This document shows, one piece after another, positions 39,890 through 50,232 of a stretch of 64,000 nt of DNA. Source of the stretch: Pelodera strongyloides (lineage: Eukaryota > Nematoda > Chromadorea > Rhabditida > Rhabditidae); the NCBI GenBank assembly GCA_036852015.1, contig JAANDG010000125.1, forward strand, positions 124,001-188,000, read 5' to 3'. Made by a program: the position numbers and the translations under genes. The notes below the pieces were generated by a model. The model was not told the DNA's origin, searched no databases, and saw only the letters and a program-made list of their open reading frames with translations. The stretch's first letter is position 1. Each line of letters opens with the position of its first letter.

Positions 39890-40060
39890 AGCCGTGTACA
39901 GCGCAGTGGGGAGCGCACCCAGTCGCGTAGTGCGTAGTTGTGCCACGGGTAACTGAACCGCGTAGGCACCCCCGTCCAGCCGCGCAGCCCACCCCGGCCA
40001 GCCACGCAGTGCACTATCAAGGGGGTGCGGTGCGAACGCGGTTGAGGGCGTAGTAGTGGG
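39890..40060. repeat. GC-rich low-copy segment
   Basis: Repeated CCGCGTAGG, CAGCCGCGCAGCCCACC and CAGCCACGCAGTGCAC words in an otherwise AT-rich intergenic stretch, ending GGTGCGGTGCGAACGCGGTT. Possibly a diverged member of the GC-rich stem-loop group. No coding frame is supported. Confidence 0.35.
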
Positions 40061-41005
40061 GCATATTTTCCGCCTACGTGAAAAAAAGCATAATCAAATG
40101 CAAAATGTTTTTTTTTTCAAGTGCAAGCTCCCTTAATTTTCAAGTCCATTTATGAAAAGACACTGCAAACAAACTTATAAAAAAATAATCGCATTCTTAT
40201 GGCTAGCAGTCTCCCAGCTAGATGAAAACGAGCAACGATCTGTGAAGGATTGTACAACTTATTAAGGTATTGGCTCTTGGATACTTATCATTGGGGGGTA
40301 CTGTGAGACAGGGTTATCCCAGCTAAATAACTCTGTCCTACATGGACTAGGCAGGTCAAAATTTTAGTAGGAGTGCCAAAGTCAAGGACTAAAGATAAAC
40401 AAGAAAACTGAAACACTGAAACACTGAAAATGCCAATGCTGCTTAACAAATTATGACCGCCGGATATGCAGAGAGCGTATGCGTATTTTCGCAAACGAAC
40501 TGAGAAATATAGATATCGTCCAAGTTACGCAGGGACGCACAGAGTCAGAGCGAGATAGAAACATCGAGAGAGAGAAGGAGAGACGAGACAGAGAAAAGTT
40601 AGAGAGGGATAGAGAAATCCAACAACGAGGGAGGAGCTCTAATTCCAGTCCTAAATTAGCCAATGAGAAACGGTTGAAAACATTTTCGGGTTTTTCCGTC
40701 AAAGTGCCAATCGCATCATAAAATAAGCACAAGCTGCTGCCGAACGTCCAGCTTTTTCTAATTAACCAAACCTTTTAAAGAACTTATTTCTTTCGCTACA
40801 ACCTTTTGTGGAATTTAGCCATATCGTGTTTACGACTTTATAGGCAACTACGTTAGGTGATAAAAGACTAGCTCGTTGCCACAATATACATTTTGTTGCG
40901 GTGCACAACCTGCGCGCCCCTATCCTACTTTCTGATGTTCCTCTCCTATGTCATGTGTCAAAAGTTTCACTGTACATCTACATCATTTGCAAGCAAATGA
41001 TACGT

Positions 41006-41031
41006 GCTTAGGCTTAGGCTTAGGCTTAGGT
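41006..41031 (+). repeat. Interstitial telomere-like repeat (TTAGGC)n
   Basis: Four TTAGGC units, about 200 bp upstream of the start of paralogue 2. Confidence 0.8.
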
Positions 41032-41228
41032 CTAAGGCGCGCTAAAAAGGAGACCCATAAAAAGCTCGGATCATTAGAATTTAGAAAAACTACACTTTAG
41101 GTCTAGGCAACTTCATAGTCCGAGAGTATGTTCTGACTTCTCTTTGAGCTGTGAATTTCAGCGTTTGTTTTTCCGCCCGATCTCAATTAAATAATTAATA
41201 TTATTTTCCTTACATCATTCTAGGAAAA

Positions 41229-42158
41229 ATGCTGCTTTTTGTTGCCATTGCCGTATGTGGGCTCTTTTCCGCCGCAGATGCATGTTTGGCAACGTCTCCA
41301 GGGTAAGTGTTGCATCTTCCGCAAGTTCGCTTAAAGCCAACTGACGGCCGGTTCTTGAAACTTATGTCAAATAACTACATTGCCATGCATTATATGAAAA
41401 TAAACATTACTCGCATAAAATCTCCGGTAAGTGGTGTTTCTTCCGCAGATTCGTTTAAAGCGAACTGAAAGCCGGTTCTTGAAACGTATGTTAAATAACT
41501 ACAGCAATGCATTATATGCAAATGACCATTATTAGCATAAAAACTCGACCCAATTCGACCCCACTTTGCATAAATATTATGTTGAAATTGGGTCAGGCAC
41601 TTGAGATGTCTTTCCATCCGGCCGCTATTTCGTTTTAAAGTAATGGGTCACACCAAAGCGTCCCCGTTTTCATTCTTTATTTCTATGCTCTAATGGTGTA
41701 CATTAAACATGTTGCATAAAATTTTTATTACACCACGTGATCATGTATGCATAATGCTTGGAAACGAGGAATTGCGTATGGCCATGGCCGTTGAAAATCG
41801 GTACTAAGTAAATTCCTTTGATTATAGATTATTATTATTTTAGAAATGTAAATCAGCTTACAAATTGTTGAATGGCTGGACAATTACAATGATAATACGA
41901 CTTAAATTATTGTTTTGTTTCTTTCAGAACAACACCTGCGCCGGGAACTGGTGAGTGGTAGCTTTATTTTCTTGAAGTTTTTTATTTTCAATAACGTTAT
42001 TTTATTCAGCACAATTATGTGCTAGCCAATAGGTAAAATACACACCCGATGAACAAAATGCACGTACGTGCGTACATACATACACGCACATACATATATA
42101 CATGCACTATGTGCGTACATACACACACACACACGCATATACACACACGCATTTACAC

Positions 42159-42254
<96 letters not shown>

Positions 42255-45002
42255 GCGCGTATCGTCTCACACACCTTTTTCTATACACTTTTTTCCACGA
42301 TTGCAAAACACAATTCACTTTGCCGCAAAGTCTCGCTAATGCAACATTTTTGTCATCTCTTTCCAGTCGTTCTCTGTTTTTCGCTGTTTGAGGAAGAGAC
42401 AAAAATCTGTCCGGAACATAAAACCTGCTTATAATAATAAATAGGATTATATTCCGGATTTGATGCGTGCCTGAGACATTTTCCGGTTTTCTTTAGAGAT
42501 AACGTATAATTTTGGCTTGATAGATTGGCAAAAGATCATAGGTTAAAACACTGGCTTGGTGTAGAATGTTAACTTCAAGAAGTTGAAAGGCTGACATCGT
42601 GTGAGAACAGTTTACATAATATCGACGAAAGCCGATATGCTGGAAAAGCACGCTTACAGGAACACAAAAGCAAAATAGCACCGTGAAGCATTTAAAGCGA
42701 AATACAATACCAGCCGCTTTTTGAAACGCATCGCGGACAACTGAATGCTTACGTATGTATGCTAATTTGCTAGAATTTAGCTCATTTGACGCAGCCGTTT
42801 CAAAAACCGTCCGTTATTTCGCTTTAAATGTTATCACGAGATCGTGCCTTCACATAATGCAATATTCAATATTGGCGCACGACGGCTAATTTGCTCTATA
42901 GTCAATAGCACTAATGTTCACACTAAACCTGGCAAACCAGCTACCGTAGGTCGCACAGAAATTTGTAAACCCCTATGTTTAGGATGTAGTGCTTGCGGCG
43001 ACCCACTACCAATTACCGGCGGTGACCTCGGTGGCGGCACAATTGCGACAGGAACATGGACATTCGGGTTAGATAAGTTTAATTAACATATACAACATAA
43101 CATTAGCATGTTTTTAGCCTTTAGCTCCCTATCAAACTCTGAAAAAAAATTGAAGCACTCTTGTACCTACTTTGGCAAATTTGCACATGATACGCATATC
43201 CTTTGTATCCTACGTAAATTTGGTGCCAGAAGTTTGAGACGGCACCAAAAATTTGCATAGGGTACGTAGGATATGCCTATCATATGCAAATTTCCCAACG
43301 TAGGTACTGCTTTGAAATGACTGTTTCTCTTGTGCATGGTTCATTTTTGAAATGGTAGAGTTGTACAAAGTTCAAATTTCGTGAGCATGAAAAAAAACGC
43401 AAATTCTTGCTCAGGTCTTATGAATTTTATTACACAATTCTACAGGTACTTTAAAGCGAAATAACGGTCGGTTTTTGAAACACATCGCGACAACTGAATT
43501 CTTGCTAATTTGCTCGAATTCAGCTCGATTTTTATCCTAATTTATGTTCATTTGCATAAGCGGCATAAGCACAAGAATGCTGGTCTACTCGGTGTCTCAA
43601 TAAAACGGCCGGTTTTTCGCTTTAATCGTTCATATAAATTTTCAGTGTAAACGCGGCAGGCTGCAAGACTGCTATGCTCACATGCTCTGATCCAACGCAC
43701 TTTGTCACAATGGACGTTCTTTTCGTGAGTTGGAAAATATTGAATAGAGCTAATTGCCTAATGATCAATGAGCTAATTACCTAATAATCTAGCCATTCAT
43801 GACCTAATTGTCTAATTATCCAGATGGGTGAATTCCTAAACTTGGACCAACAATGTAAGACTGTCACACTCGCCGATCCAGTCACGTGTCAAGCAGATGG
43901 AACGTGGCAAACAGTAATTCAAGGCGTTACGGTGCGTTCTTAGAAAATATTAAAATTCGTTAAAGAGTCAGGCCCATTTCAAATTACCCCTATTTTTGAT
44001 GACTCCATCGGATTCTACGTTTCAAAAATAGTAGGCTGAATTTTTTTCCATTTTTCAGTCGCAATATTCACGCAGTTTTCAGCAATTTACCATGGCCAGT
44101 CATACACAACAATCAATCGCAGTTATCACGCCCATTCGCGCTGATTGGCCTATATCGCAATTGCCACGCCCAATAGGGCATATGTCCAATTAGCGCGGAG
44201 GGGCGTGACAACTGCGATATAAAGTTGGGTATGACCGGCCATGGTAAATTGCCGAATACTGTGTGAATTTTGCGACTGAAAATTGGAAAAAACTTCAGCC
44301 TACTATATTTGAAACGGAGAATCCGATGGAGTCATCAAAAATAGGGGTAATTTGAAATGGGCCTGACCCCTTAAAGCGAAATGCTAGCTCCTTTGGAAAA
44401 TTGGCATATGATAAGCAAATCCTATGCATCCTATGCTAATTTTGTACGATCGTCCACGACAATCGTACAAAATTAGCATAGGATACATATGATTTGCTTA
44501 TCATATGCACATTTTCCAAAGAGGCTAGCATTTCGCTTTAAAGCGATATAACGGCCAGTTCTTCAAACGTATTTTGGACCTACATTCCCATATGTTGCAA
44601 GCAAATTATTATAAAGGACTAGTGATCGCGCAGTAGTCGCGCAGTAATTTGCTTACATCGTAGTACAGCCAGCGACCGGCATACGTTTCAAAACCGACTA
44701 TCATACGGCTTTAAATTTTAAATAGACATTTGTATCTCATTCGTACGCGCCATGAAAACGTCAAACTTAAAATGAAGGAACTGTATGAACTACGTAAATT
44801 GGCGGTAAAATGGTAAAGTGAACTTGGATGTGGTACTTTCGTGGTAAAAACACGCGAAACCGTAACATAAATACTCTATGAAAGAAATTTTGCATTGGTT
44901 AGTTATCAACGGATTAATATAAAAACTAAATAACGCATCCAATTACAGATTCCTGATCCACAATTCGCATGCGCCGCGGCCACGAATGGTGATCCATGCT
45001 AG
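41229..45002 (+). CDS. Secreted C6/DUF281-like Cys-rich protein, tandem paralogue 2
   Basis: Exons: 41229-41302, 41928-41950, 42983-43067, 43646-43724, 43824-43931, 44949-45002 (TAG); about 140 residues. MLLFVAIAVCGLFSAADA is a signal peptide followed by CLATSPG. Exon 2 is a very short linker (TTPAPG), in contrast to the long Thr run of paralogue 1. Domain exons: CSACGDPLPITGG, GGGTIATGTWTFG, GCKTAMLTCSDPTHF, MGEFLNLDQQC, ADPVTCQADGTW, FACAAATNGDPC, with eight Cys. Phases are 2,1,2,0,0 at the five introns, as in paralogue 1. TTCTAG just before the ATG could accept a spliced leader. AATAAA follows at 45089. Introns are packed with TTAA elements and a (CA)n tract. Extracellular; function unknown. 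Confidence 0.85.
41299..41550 (+). repeat. Tandem duplication spanning the exon 1 splice donor of paralogue 2
   Basis: The segment starting TCTCCAGGGTAAGTGTTG recurs about 125 bp downstream as TCTCCGGTAAGTGGTG, followed in both by CTTCCGCA and a TTAA MITE start. A second, decoy GTAAGT donor context is therefore present in intron 1, and the first MITE copy (41331 to about 41425) is truncated. Confidence 0.6.
41455..41638. mobile_element. TTAA MITE
   Basis: TTAAAGCGAACTGAAAGCCGG at the start and CCGGCCGCTATTTCGTTTTAA at the end; complete copy in intron 1 of paralogue 2. Confidence 0.65.
42120..42250. repeat. (CA)n microsatellite
   Basis: About 130 bp of nearly perfect CA dinucleotide repeat in intron 2 of paralogue 2, flanked by ACATACAT-type degenerate units. 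Likely length-polymorphic. Confidence 0.95.
42691..42828. mobile_element. TTAA MITE, internally deleted
   Basis: TTAAAGCGAAATACAATACC at the start and CGTCCGTTATTTCGCTTTAA at the end. At 138 bp it is shorter than the roughly 180-bp norm; the middle is missing. Confidence 0.7.
43160..43312. repeat. Foldback repeat
   Basis: Arms run TTTGGCAAATTTGCACATGA / TCATATGCAAATTTCCCAA and CATATCCTTTGTATCCTACG / CGTAGGATATG, meeting at GGTGCC-GGCACC. Same layout as the TTAA hairpins at 44371 and 46372 but without TTAA ends. Confidence 0.65.
43451..43624. mobile_element. TTAA MITE, CCGG family
   Basis: TTAAAGCGAAATAACGGTCGG and mirrored CGGCCGGTTTTTCGCTTTAA; lies just before exon 4 of paralogue 2. Confidence 0.75.
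43960..44374. mobile_element. TTAA foldback, GTCAGGCCC family, copy 2
   Basis: TTAAAGAGTCAGGCCCATTT and mirrored AAATGGGCCTGACCCCTTAA; highly similar to 1805-2220. It shares its terminal TTAA with the next element (44371). Confidence 0.8.
44371..44541. mobile_element. TTAA hairpin, GCTAGC family, copy 1
   Basis: TTAAAGCGAAATGCTAGC at one end and an exact mirrored GCTAGCATTTCGCTTTAA at the other. The arms are nearly perfect over about 80 bp, meeting at GATCGTCCACGACAATC. It shares TTAA with both neighbours. Confidence 0.85.
44538..44714. mobile_element. TTAA MITE
   Basis: TTAAAGCGATATAACGGCC at the start and CGACTATCATACGGCTTTAA at the end; third in a run of three abutting TTAA elements in intron 5 of paralogue 2. 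Confidence 0.65.
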
Positions 45003-45088
45003 GAGATATTTCAACTTTGATCTGCAGTATTATTAGGCTGAAGGCTCTACCAAAATGTGCATCCTCTAATATCGTCTTTCAATTGTGC

Positions 45089-45094
45089 AATAAA
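45089..45094 (+). terminator. Poly(A) signal for paralogue 2
   Basis: AATAAA 87 bases past the stop codon, in the context GTGCAATAAATGTTC. The same context recurs 3' of paralogue 3. Confidence 0.7.
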
Positions 45095-45177
45095 TGTTCT
45101 CTTCAACACTTGTAATTTAATTGTGCTTGCATCTAATATTTGTATTTGTGCGAGAGCTGCTTGACTATGTTCTTTCA

Positions 45178-45634
45178 TTAAAGGGAGAGGCCCACGAGGA
45201 AAAAGTATTCCTCAAGCTACTTGCACAGAATGTCCGGAATTTCAGAAATATTACTGTGAAAACCGCATTTCTCAAAGCCTAGAACTCGCAGAGTTATTCC
45301 TCGGCAAACAGTTCGACCAGATACCGTAGTCAGAAAGGTTAATATACGTTTGTACGGTTTATATCCGTCCATTAGCATTCTTTCCCTACATCATAATTGT
45401 TAAACGAATGAAGAACATTCAAACGATTATAACTAAGCGTTTCCCATACTGTAGTGCCTAAACGAGCAAAAATTGATTCTGACTACGGTACCTGGCCGAA
45501 CTATTTGCCGTGGAATAACTCTGCGAGTTCAAGGCTTCGAGAAATGCGGTTTTCCCAGTAATATTTCTGAAATTCCGGACATTCTGTGCAAGTAGCTTGA
45601 GGAATACTTTTTCCTCGTGGGCCTCTCCCTTTAA
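45178..45634. mobile_element. TTAA foldback, GGGAGAGGCCCACGAGG family
   Basis: Starts TTAAAGGGAGAGGCCCACG and ends CGTGGGCCTCTCCCTTTAA. The arms match over about 170 bp around a roughly 110-bp unpaired centre. Non-coding, between paralogues 2 and 3. Confidence 0.8.
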
Positions 45635-45730
45635 AGCGAAATGTCGGCCGGTTGTTGAAGCGCATCGTGGACAACTGAATTCGTATGTATTTATGTTAAT
45701 TTACTTTCATTTAATCTTTTCCTATAAACC
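45631..45730. mobile_element. Truncated TTAA MITE abutting the previous element
   Basis: TTAAAGCGAAATGTCGGCCGG continues through GGACAACTGAATTC and then loses family similarity after about 100 bp. It shares its TTAA with 45178-45634. Confidence 0.55.
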
Positions 45731-46371
45731 ACTGATGTGGGGGTGCCAATAAGACACCATATGGCATGGTCTACAGAGTTTACGCTAATAAAACCAAGCA
45801 ATAGTTATATGTAAGTCTATAAGAGAAAGAAATATTATAAACACCTTATTCCTATCAAGTTTACAAAACATAAATGTACGGTTTGATACTTTTCTTGTGC
45901 TGCGTTTTTATACATCTGTCGTCTTACACTGAAAGCCGCGTAATAATAAAAGTGAGTAATGCGCGATCATTAAATAGTTAATTGACTCACAGACAGGCGA
46001 TTTTGAGAAACGGCAATTAGATGATGAGATATAAATTGATAGCAAAAAAAGACATTACAATTACCACGGATGAGTGATGGTAGCATATATAAAATTTTCA
46101 ATTCCTTCATGAAAATGCACTCACGCAGTTGCTTGTTGAATTCATCTTCGCTAATTTTCATATACTATTACTATTATCTTGTAAGAATAAGAAATCAAGT
46201 TAAATTCAACGTTGAACTGTAGCAGGAAGACTATTCATTCAACATTTTAAAGGGTTTCACGGCTGTCGTAAGTTCTGATAAATTATGCTGATTGCGCTAA
46301 TGCTCTGCGGATTACTCTATTCTTCGGAAACTTGTGCCCCGACTTCGCCAGGGTAGGTTTTTTTTAGCATT

Positions 46372-46542
46372 TTAAAGCGAAATGCTAGCCCCTTTCGAAA
46401 ATTTGCATATGATAAGCAAATCCTACGTATCCTATGCTAATTTTGTACGATCGTCCACGGCAATCGTACACAATTAGCATAGGATACATAGGATTTGCTT
46501 ATCATATGCAAATTTTCCAAAGAGGCTAGCATTTCGCTTTAA
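46372..46542. mobile_element. TTAA hairpin, GCTAGC family, copy 2
   Basis: TTAA ends with AGCGAAATGCTAGCC and mirrored GCTAGCATTTCGCTTTAA; nearly perfect palindrome with centre GATCGTCCACGGCAATC. Occupies most of intron 1 of paralogue 3. Confidence 0.85.
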
Positions 46543-46679
46543 ACAAAGAACAACTGTTTTATTTGGAGACCTTAGTTAATTTCTCCGTTTAGGAGCGTTC
46601 CGAAACCGATTACCACCACCACCACGACAACGTAAGTTATTTTCATTGTATTTTCGCATGAAACCACGGAGTAAGCGTT

Positions 46680-46850
46680 TTAAAGCGAAATGCTAGCCCC
46701 TTTGGAAAATTTGCATATGATAAGCAAATCCTATGTATCCTATGCCAATTTTGTACGATTGCCGTGGACGATCGTACAAAATTAGCGTAGGATACATAGG
46801 ATTTGCTTATCATATGCAAATTTTCCAAAGGGGCTAGCATTTCGCTTTAA
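46680..46850. mobile_element. TTAA hairpin, GCTAGC family, copy 3
   Basis: Same family as copies 1 and 2, with the centre inverted (GATTGCCGTGGACGATC), so the element is in the opposite orientation. Lies in intron 2 of paralogue 3. Confidence 0.85.
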
Positions 46851-46851
46851 T

Positions 46852-48062
46852 GACTGCCTTATGACGACGATTTAATCGGGCGATAGCCGTCGACGATCAG
46901 GACCAAGCAATTTCGGTGTTCCTTTTCCGTGCTTGGTTGATTCCTATTTTTCTAAAAACGCATTTCATCAATATAGAGTGAGAATAGGGAGAACACTGAT
47001 AGATCGGTAGTAGTTGGGGGTTGGGCGGCTTTTATAGCATTCTATCTGTACAAGGAAAACGCAAATGAAGAAAACACATGTTTGGAGAACTACACAGGAA
47101 AACGAAATAATTGTCGAAACCACAGAAAAAACCGTCGTTGGCTATTCAACAAATGGATTTTGAGGAAAAAAACATCCGGTGACTGGTTCGTGACCATTTG
47201 GTGACCAGTTTTTGATGAAATTTGGTCACGAGTTAGTCACCATTTGGTGACAGTTCCACGAAAAAACGAGTCAACCGTCAACAAGTGGTTTCACCCATTT
47301 ACTATGTAACTTAACTTTCAGTTTAGGACGGTTCCGAAGCCGCCGACCACCACAACGACGTAATGTTTTTTTTTATTGAGTTACATTCTTCTTTTTGTCC
47401 TCAGTTTCTACATAGATATACAGTCTATATAACTTTCCAAGGAAGATGACAGTTGATAAATATAAAGCAGGCGTCTGTCCAAAGTGATTATCTTGCAACG
47501 CAGCCAGCCTTGGTGCTTGGGGATATTTAGTCTGGTGATTTTCTGAGATCGCCACATACGAGTTAAATCGGGCGATGGCGCTAACGCCGCTAGCCACCGA
47601 TGAGCAGGATCAAGTATGATGATTTTCTTTTCTGTGCCTAGCCGAATTTTACTTACTTTTTCTTTAAATACATTTCATCAGTATAGCGTAGAGAATAGGG
47701 GGAACAATGATAGATCGGATAGTTGGCGGATTTTGCTAGCATTCTATGTACAAAGAAAACACAAAAGAAGAAAACGCCTGTTTGGAGAACTAACTTAACT
47801 TTCCGTTTAGGACAGTTCCCAAGCCGCCGACCACCACAACGACGTAAGACGTTTTTTAATTAAATTGCATTATTCTTTTGTCCTCAGATTCCACCTCCTA
47901 CATATACAGTCTAGGTAACTTTCCAAAGAAGATGACAGTTGAAAAATGTAAAGCAGACGTCTGTCGAAAGTGATTACCTTGCAACGCAGCCAGCCTTGGT
48001 GCTTGGGTTGGGAATATTTAATCTGGTGATTTTCTGAGAACGCCATATTCGAGTGAGTCATG
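46852..48062 (+). repeat. Tandem segmental duplication carrying linker exons 3 and 4
   Basis: Unit A (about 46852-47575) and unit B (about 47565-48062) share blocks such as TCGGGCGAT, GATAGATCGG, TTTGGAGAACTA, the acceptor-exon-donor unit, AAGATGACAGTTGA, CAGCCAGCCTTGGTGCTTGG and CTGGTGATTTTCTGAGA. Each unit contains one 33-bp Thr/Pro exon. Unit A additionally contains the 214-bp MITE at 47093-47306. Confidence 0.8.
47093..47306 (+). mobile_element. MITE-like insertion with TA target duplication, copy 2
   Basis: Flanked by TA (47091-47092 and 47307-47308). The empty site GAGAACTAACTTAAC survives at 47785-47799 in the duplicate unit, fixing both ends precisely. Begins CACAGGAAAACG and ends CCCATTTACTATG. 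The other copy is at 24355-24591. TA duplication suggests a Tc1/mariner-type mobiliser. Confidence 0.75.
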
Positions 48063-48567
48063 GGCCCGATTTAACTCGGGGTAAGAATACAATTTGAGGT
48101 AACAATGTGGTAACGAAACAATTTGAGGTAACATATTCGCCCATATATCATAATATCGAGGCAAATATTTGCAAAACTGAAGTGCTTGACGCCAGTACCT
48201 ATACATTACGCTTGACATTCCTTTGTTTTATTATCCCATTACATGTTTGCTAGTCAACGACAACATGACTAGTTATATACTACTTTTTTCTCTTCATCAT
48301 TTCATTGTGTTGCACACCCTGTGTGTTATTTAGTAAATAAATAAATAATCTTGTGAATAACCCGAGTTGTCGGATTCGTGGCAGCCAGCTTAGACACACT
48401 GCAATCCAGATTTAAATTCTAAGAAAATATGATATAGTCGAAATCAATACTTTTTCAGGCTGCTTCCGGAAGAAACCACCATGCCAACAGTGGAAGGTAA
48501 GTAAAGTATACTTTTGAAACCCTATTCTTGTAAGCACTGAAGGATGAATGCATGCAGAGTATCTGAT

Positions 48568-49418
48568 CTTTGAGGGTGAGGTCCACCTCAGAAAACAAAA
48601 AAGTTATTAGTTTATTTTTATTAGATTCCCCGTGTCTGTATCTACCAGAATAACTAAAACAAATTTGACAGAAAATTATTTCCAACGAAATATGAGCAAA
48701 AAATGGTCCAGCTTGAGTACCTCGGATTACGGTAGCCTGGTATCCTTTTTACATGTTGGTTGAGAAGAAAAAATTTTTTGAAAATTTTTCGAAAAAATTA
48801 CAAACAAAAAATATGTTCTAAAATAACTACAGCGCAATACAAATGACGGGATGAATTGTGCTTTGTTTATGGGGATTGCAAGTATGCCAAAAACCGCGAG
48901 TTTTCCTTGCAAGTATCAATTCGTAAAATCGTGTGCTTTTTACACCAATTTACCGTAACTTTGACACATCCACACTATAGAAAAACCGCCAACAAAGCAA
49001 ATCATTTGTCGGACAAATGGTCCCGTGGCGATCGGTCGTAAAAACTGCCTGTAGATATGTTCGTGTAGTGCCAATATACGGTAAATTTTTCGATACTGCA
49101 AGGAAAATCGGGCATACTTGCAAACCCCATTAGCTTGGCAAAAAAATGAAACGCATGTTTGAAAAAGTAACAAACGCACAGCCATAACCCCGCCCTTTCA
49201 TTGTCCCCAAACAACGGTAGCGAGAGCGCGGTTTATCATGCACCACACCCCATCGACGCCTATCGTAATAATGGTACTGGAGGGCTATTTTTTGCTCCAT
49301 ATTTCGTTGGAAATAATTTTTTGCCAAACTTGTTTTAGTTATTCTGGTAGATACAGACACGGGAAATCTAATAAAACTAATAACTTTTTTGTTTTCTGAG
49401 GTGGACCTCACCCTTTAA
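48568..49418. mobile_element. Long foldback element, GAGGTCCACCTCAG family
   Basis: GGTGAGGTCCACCTCAGAAA at the 5' end is mirrored by TTTCTGAGGTGGACCTCACC at the 3' end. Arms extend over about 270 bp (for example TCTGTATCTACCAGAATAAC and its mirror). The right end is CCCTTTAA; the left TTAA is mutated. A second foldback is inserted near the centre. Confidence 0.75.
48869..49131. mobile_element. Nested foldback, TTGCAAGTATGCC family
   Basis: TATGGGGATTGCAAGTATGCC at one end and mirrored GGCATACTTGCAAACCCCAT at the other, inside the 48568-49418 foldback. The other copy is at 7488-7746. Confidence 0.7.
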
Positions 49419-49824
49419 GCCCGTCGTCCAGCTTCTTGAAGAACCACCTTCCGGATTAGAGTATTTTATAAACTCCAGAATTCCGACGAGGTTTATTTAC
49501 TGACAGGGATGTACTTATCGCATACTCTCCTTCCCTACAGGTTGCAATGCATGTGGCGATCCTTTGCCAATCACGGGTGGTCTTCTTGGCGGTGGTACAA
49601 TGGCAGACGGTCCTTGGTATTTCGGGTGAGTTCCACGATTTTGGCTCGTCTTGATAAAGAAACATTTTAGACGATTTCTGCCTGATTGTATAATGCGCTA
49701 CCGAACAAAGTCGATTCTCAAGTGACACAGCTGGCACGCTTCTCGATTTATTGCTTTCCGCAATGTTCGATTATCTCTGTTGAGTCAATCGTTTTTGAAA
49801 TTTTCAGCACGAACGCCGAGGGTT

Positions 49825-49829
49825 GCAAG
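49825..49829. repeat. Target-site duplication (5' copy)
   Basis: GCAAG, repeated exactly at 60917-60921 on the other side of the element. It belongs to the Cys-Lys codons of the host exon. Confidence 0.9.
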
Positions 49830-50232
49830 TATCACGGTTAACCGTGATTAAGCCCTTAACCTTAACTTATTCATTTAGCTTTCTTGTTATTTAATATATT
49901 GTATAATTCGTAATATGTATATCATTTTCCATCACCCATTACGTATGCAAATATTACAATAACACATTAGGACACCTACACATTCCTTTCTTCCCCCATA
50001 TAAAGCAAATTAGTGTAATATCGGGGACTGACCAGGAGACCCGCCGATCCTTTTTACTTTTTACCAGCTCTTGCCTTTTTTGTTTGTTTATCTTGACTAT
50101 ACCGTTGATTGTTCGTTTCTTTTATTTTCCTTTGTTATTGGATAAATAGGATATTGTTATAGTCTTACTTGTCCGTTGGCATTGGACCACAACACACACA
50201 AAGCAAAATTAGGAGATAGCATTTTCCGTATA
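49830..50232 (+). repeat. 5' LTR
   Basis: Starts TATCACGG and ends CCGTATA, rather than the usual TG...CA; the ends are imperfect mirrored repeats. An 18-bp palindrome (ATCACGGTTAACCGTGAT) begins at its second base. A TATA-like TATAAAG lies at 49999-50005. Confidence 0.93.
49999..50005 (+). promoter_or_regulatory. Candidate LTR TATA box
   Basis: CCATATAAAGC in the middle of the LTR, the only TATAAA-type word in it. The transcription start is not determined. Confidence 0.4.

Noticed and set aside
40479..40721. Plus-strand frame rich in Glu/Arg/Asp dipeptides
   Set aside because: The purine-rich GAGAGAGA sequence gives an RE-repeat by chance; no splice signals or partner exons were found.
42049..42434. 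Open frames rich in Thr-His or Cys-Val across 42049-42434
   Set aside because: They are read through a (CA)n microsatellite inside an intron of a supported gene.
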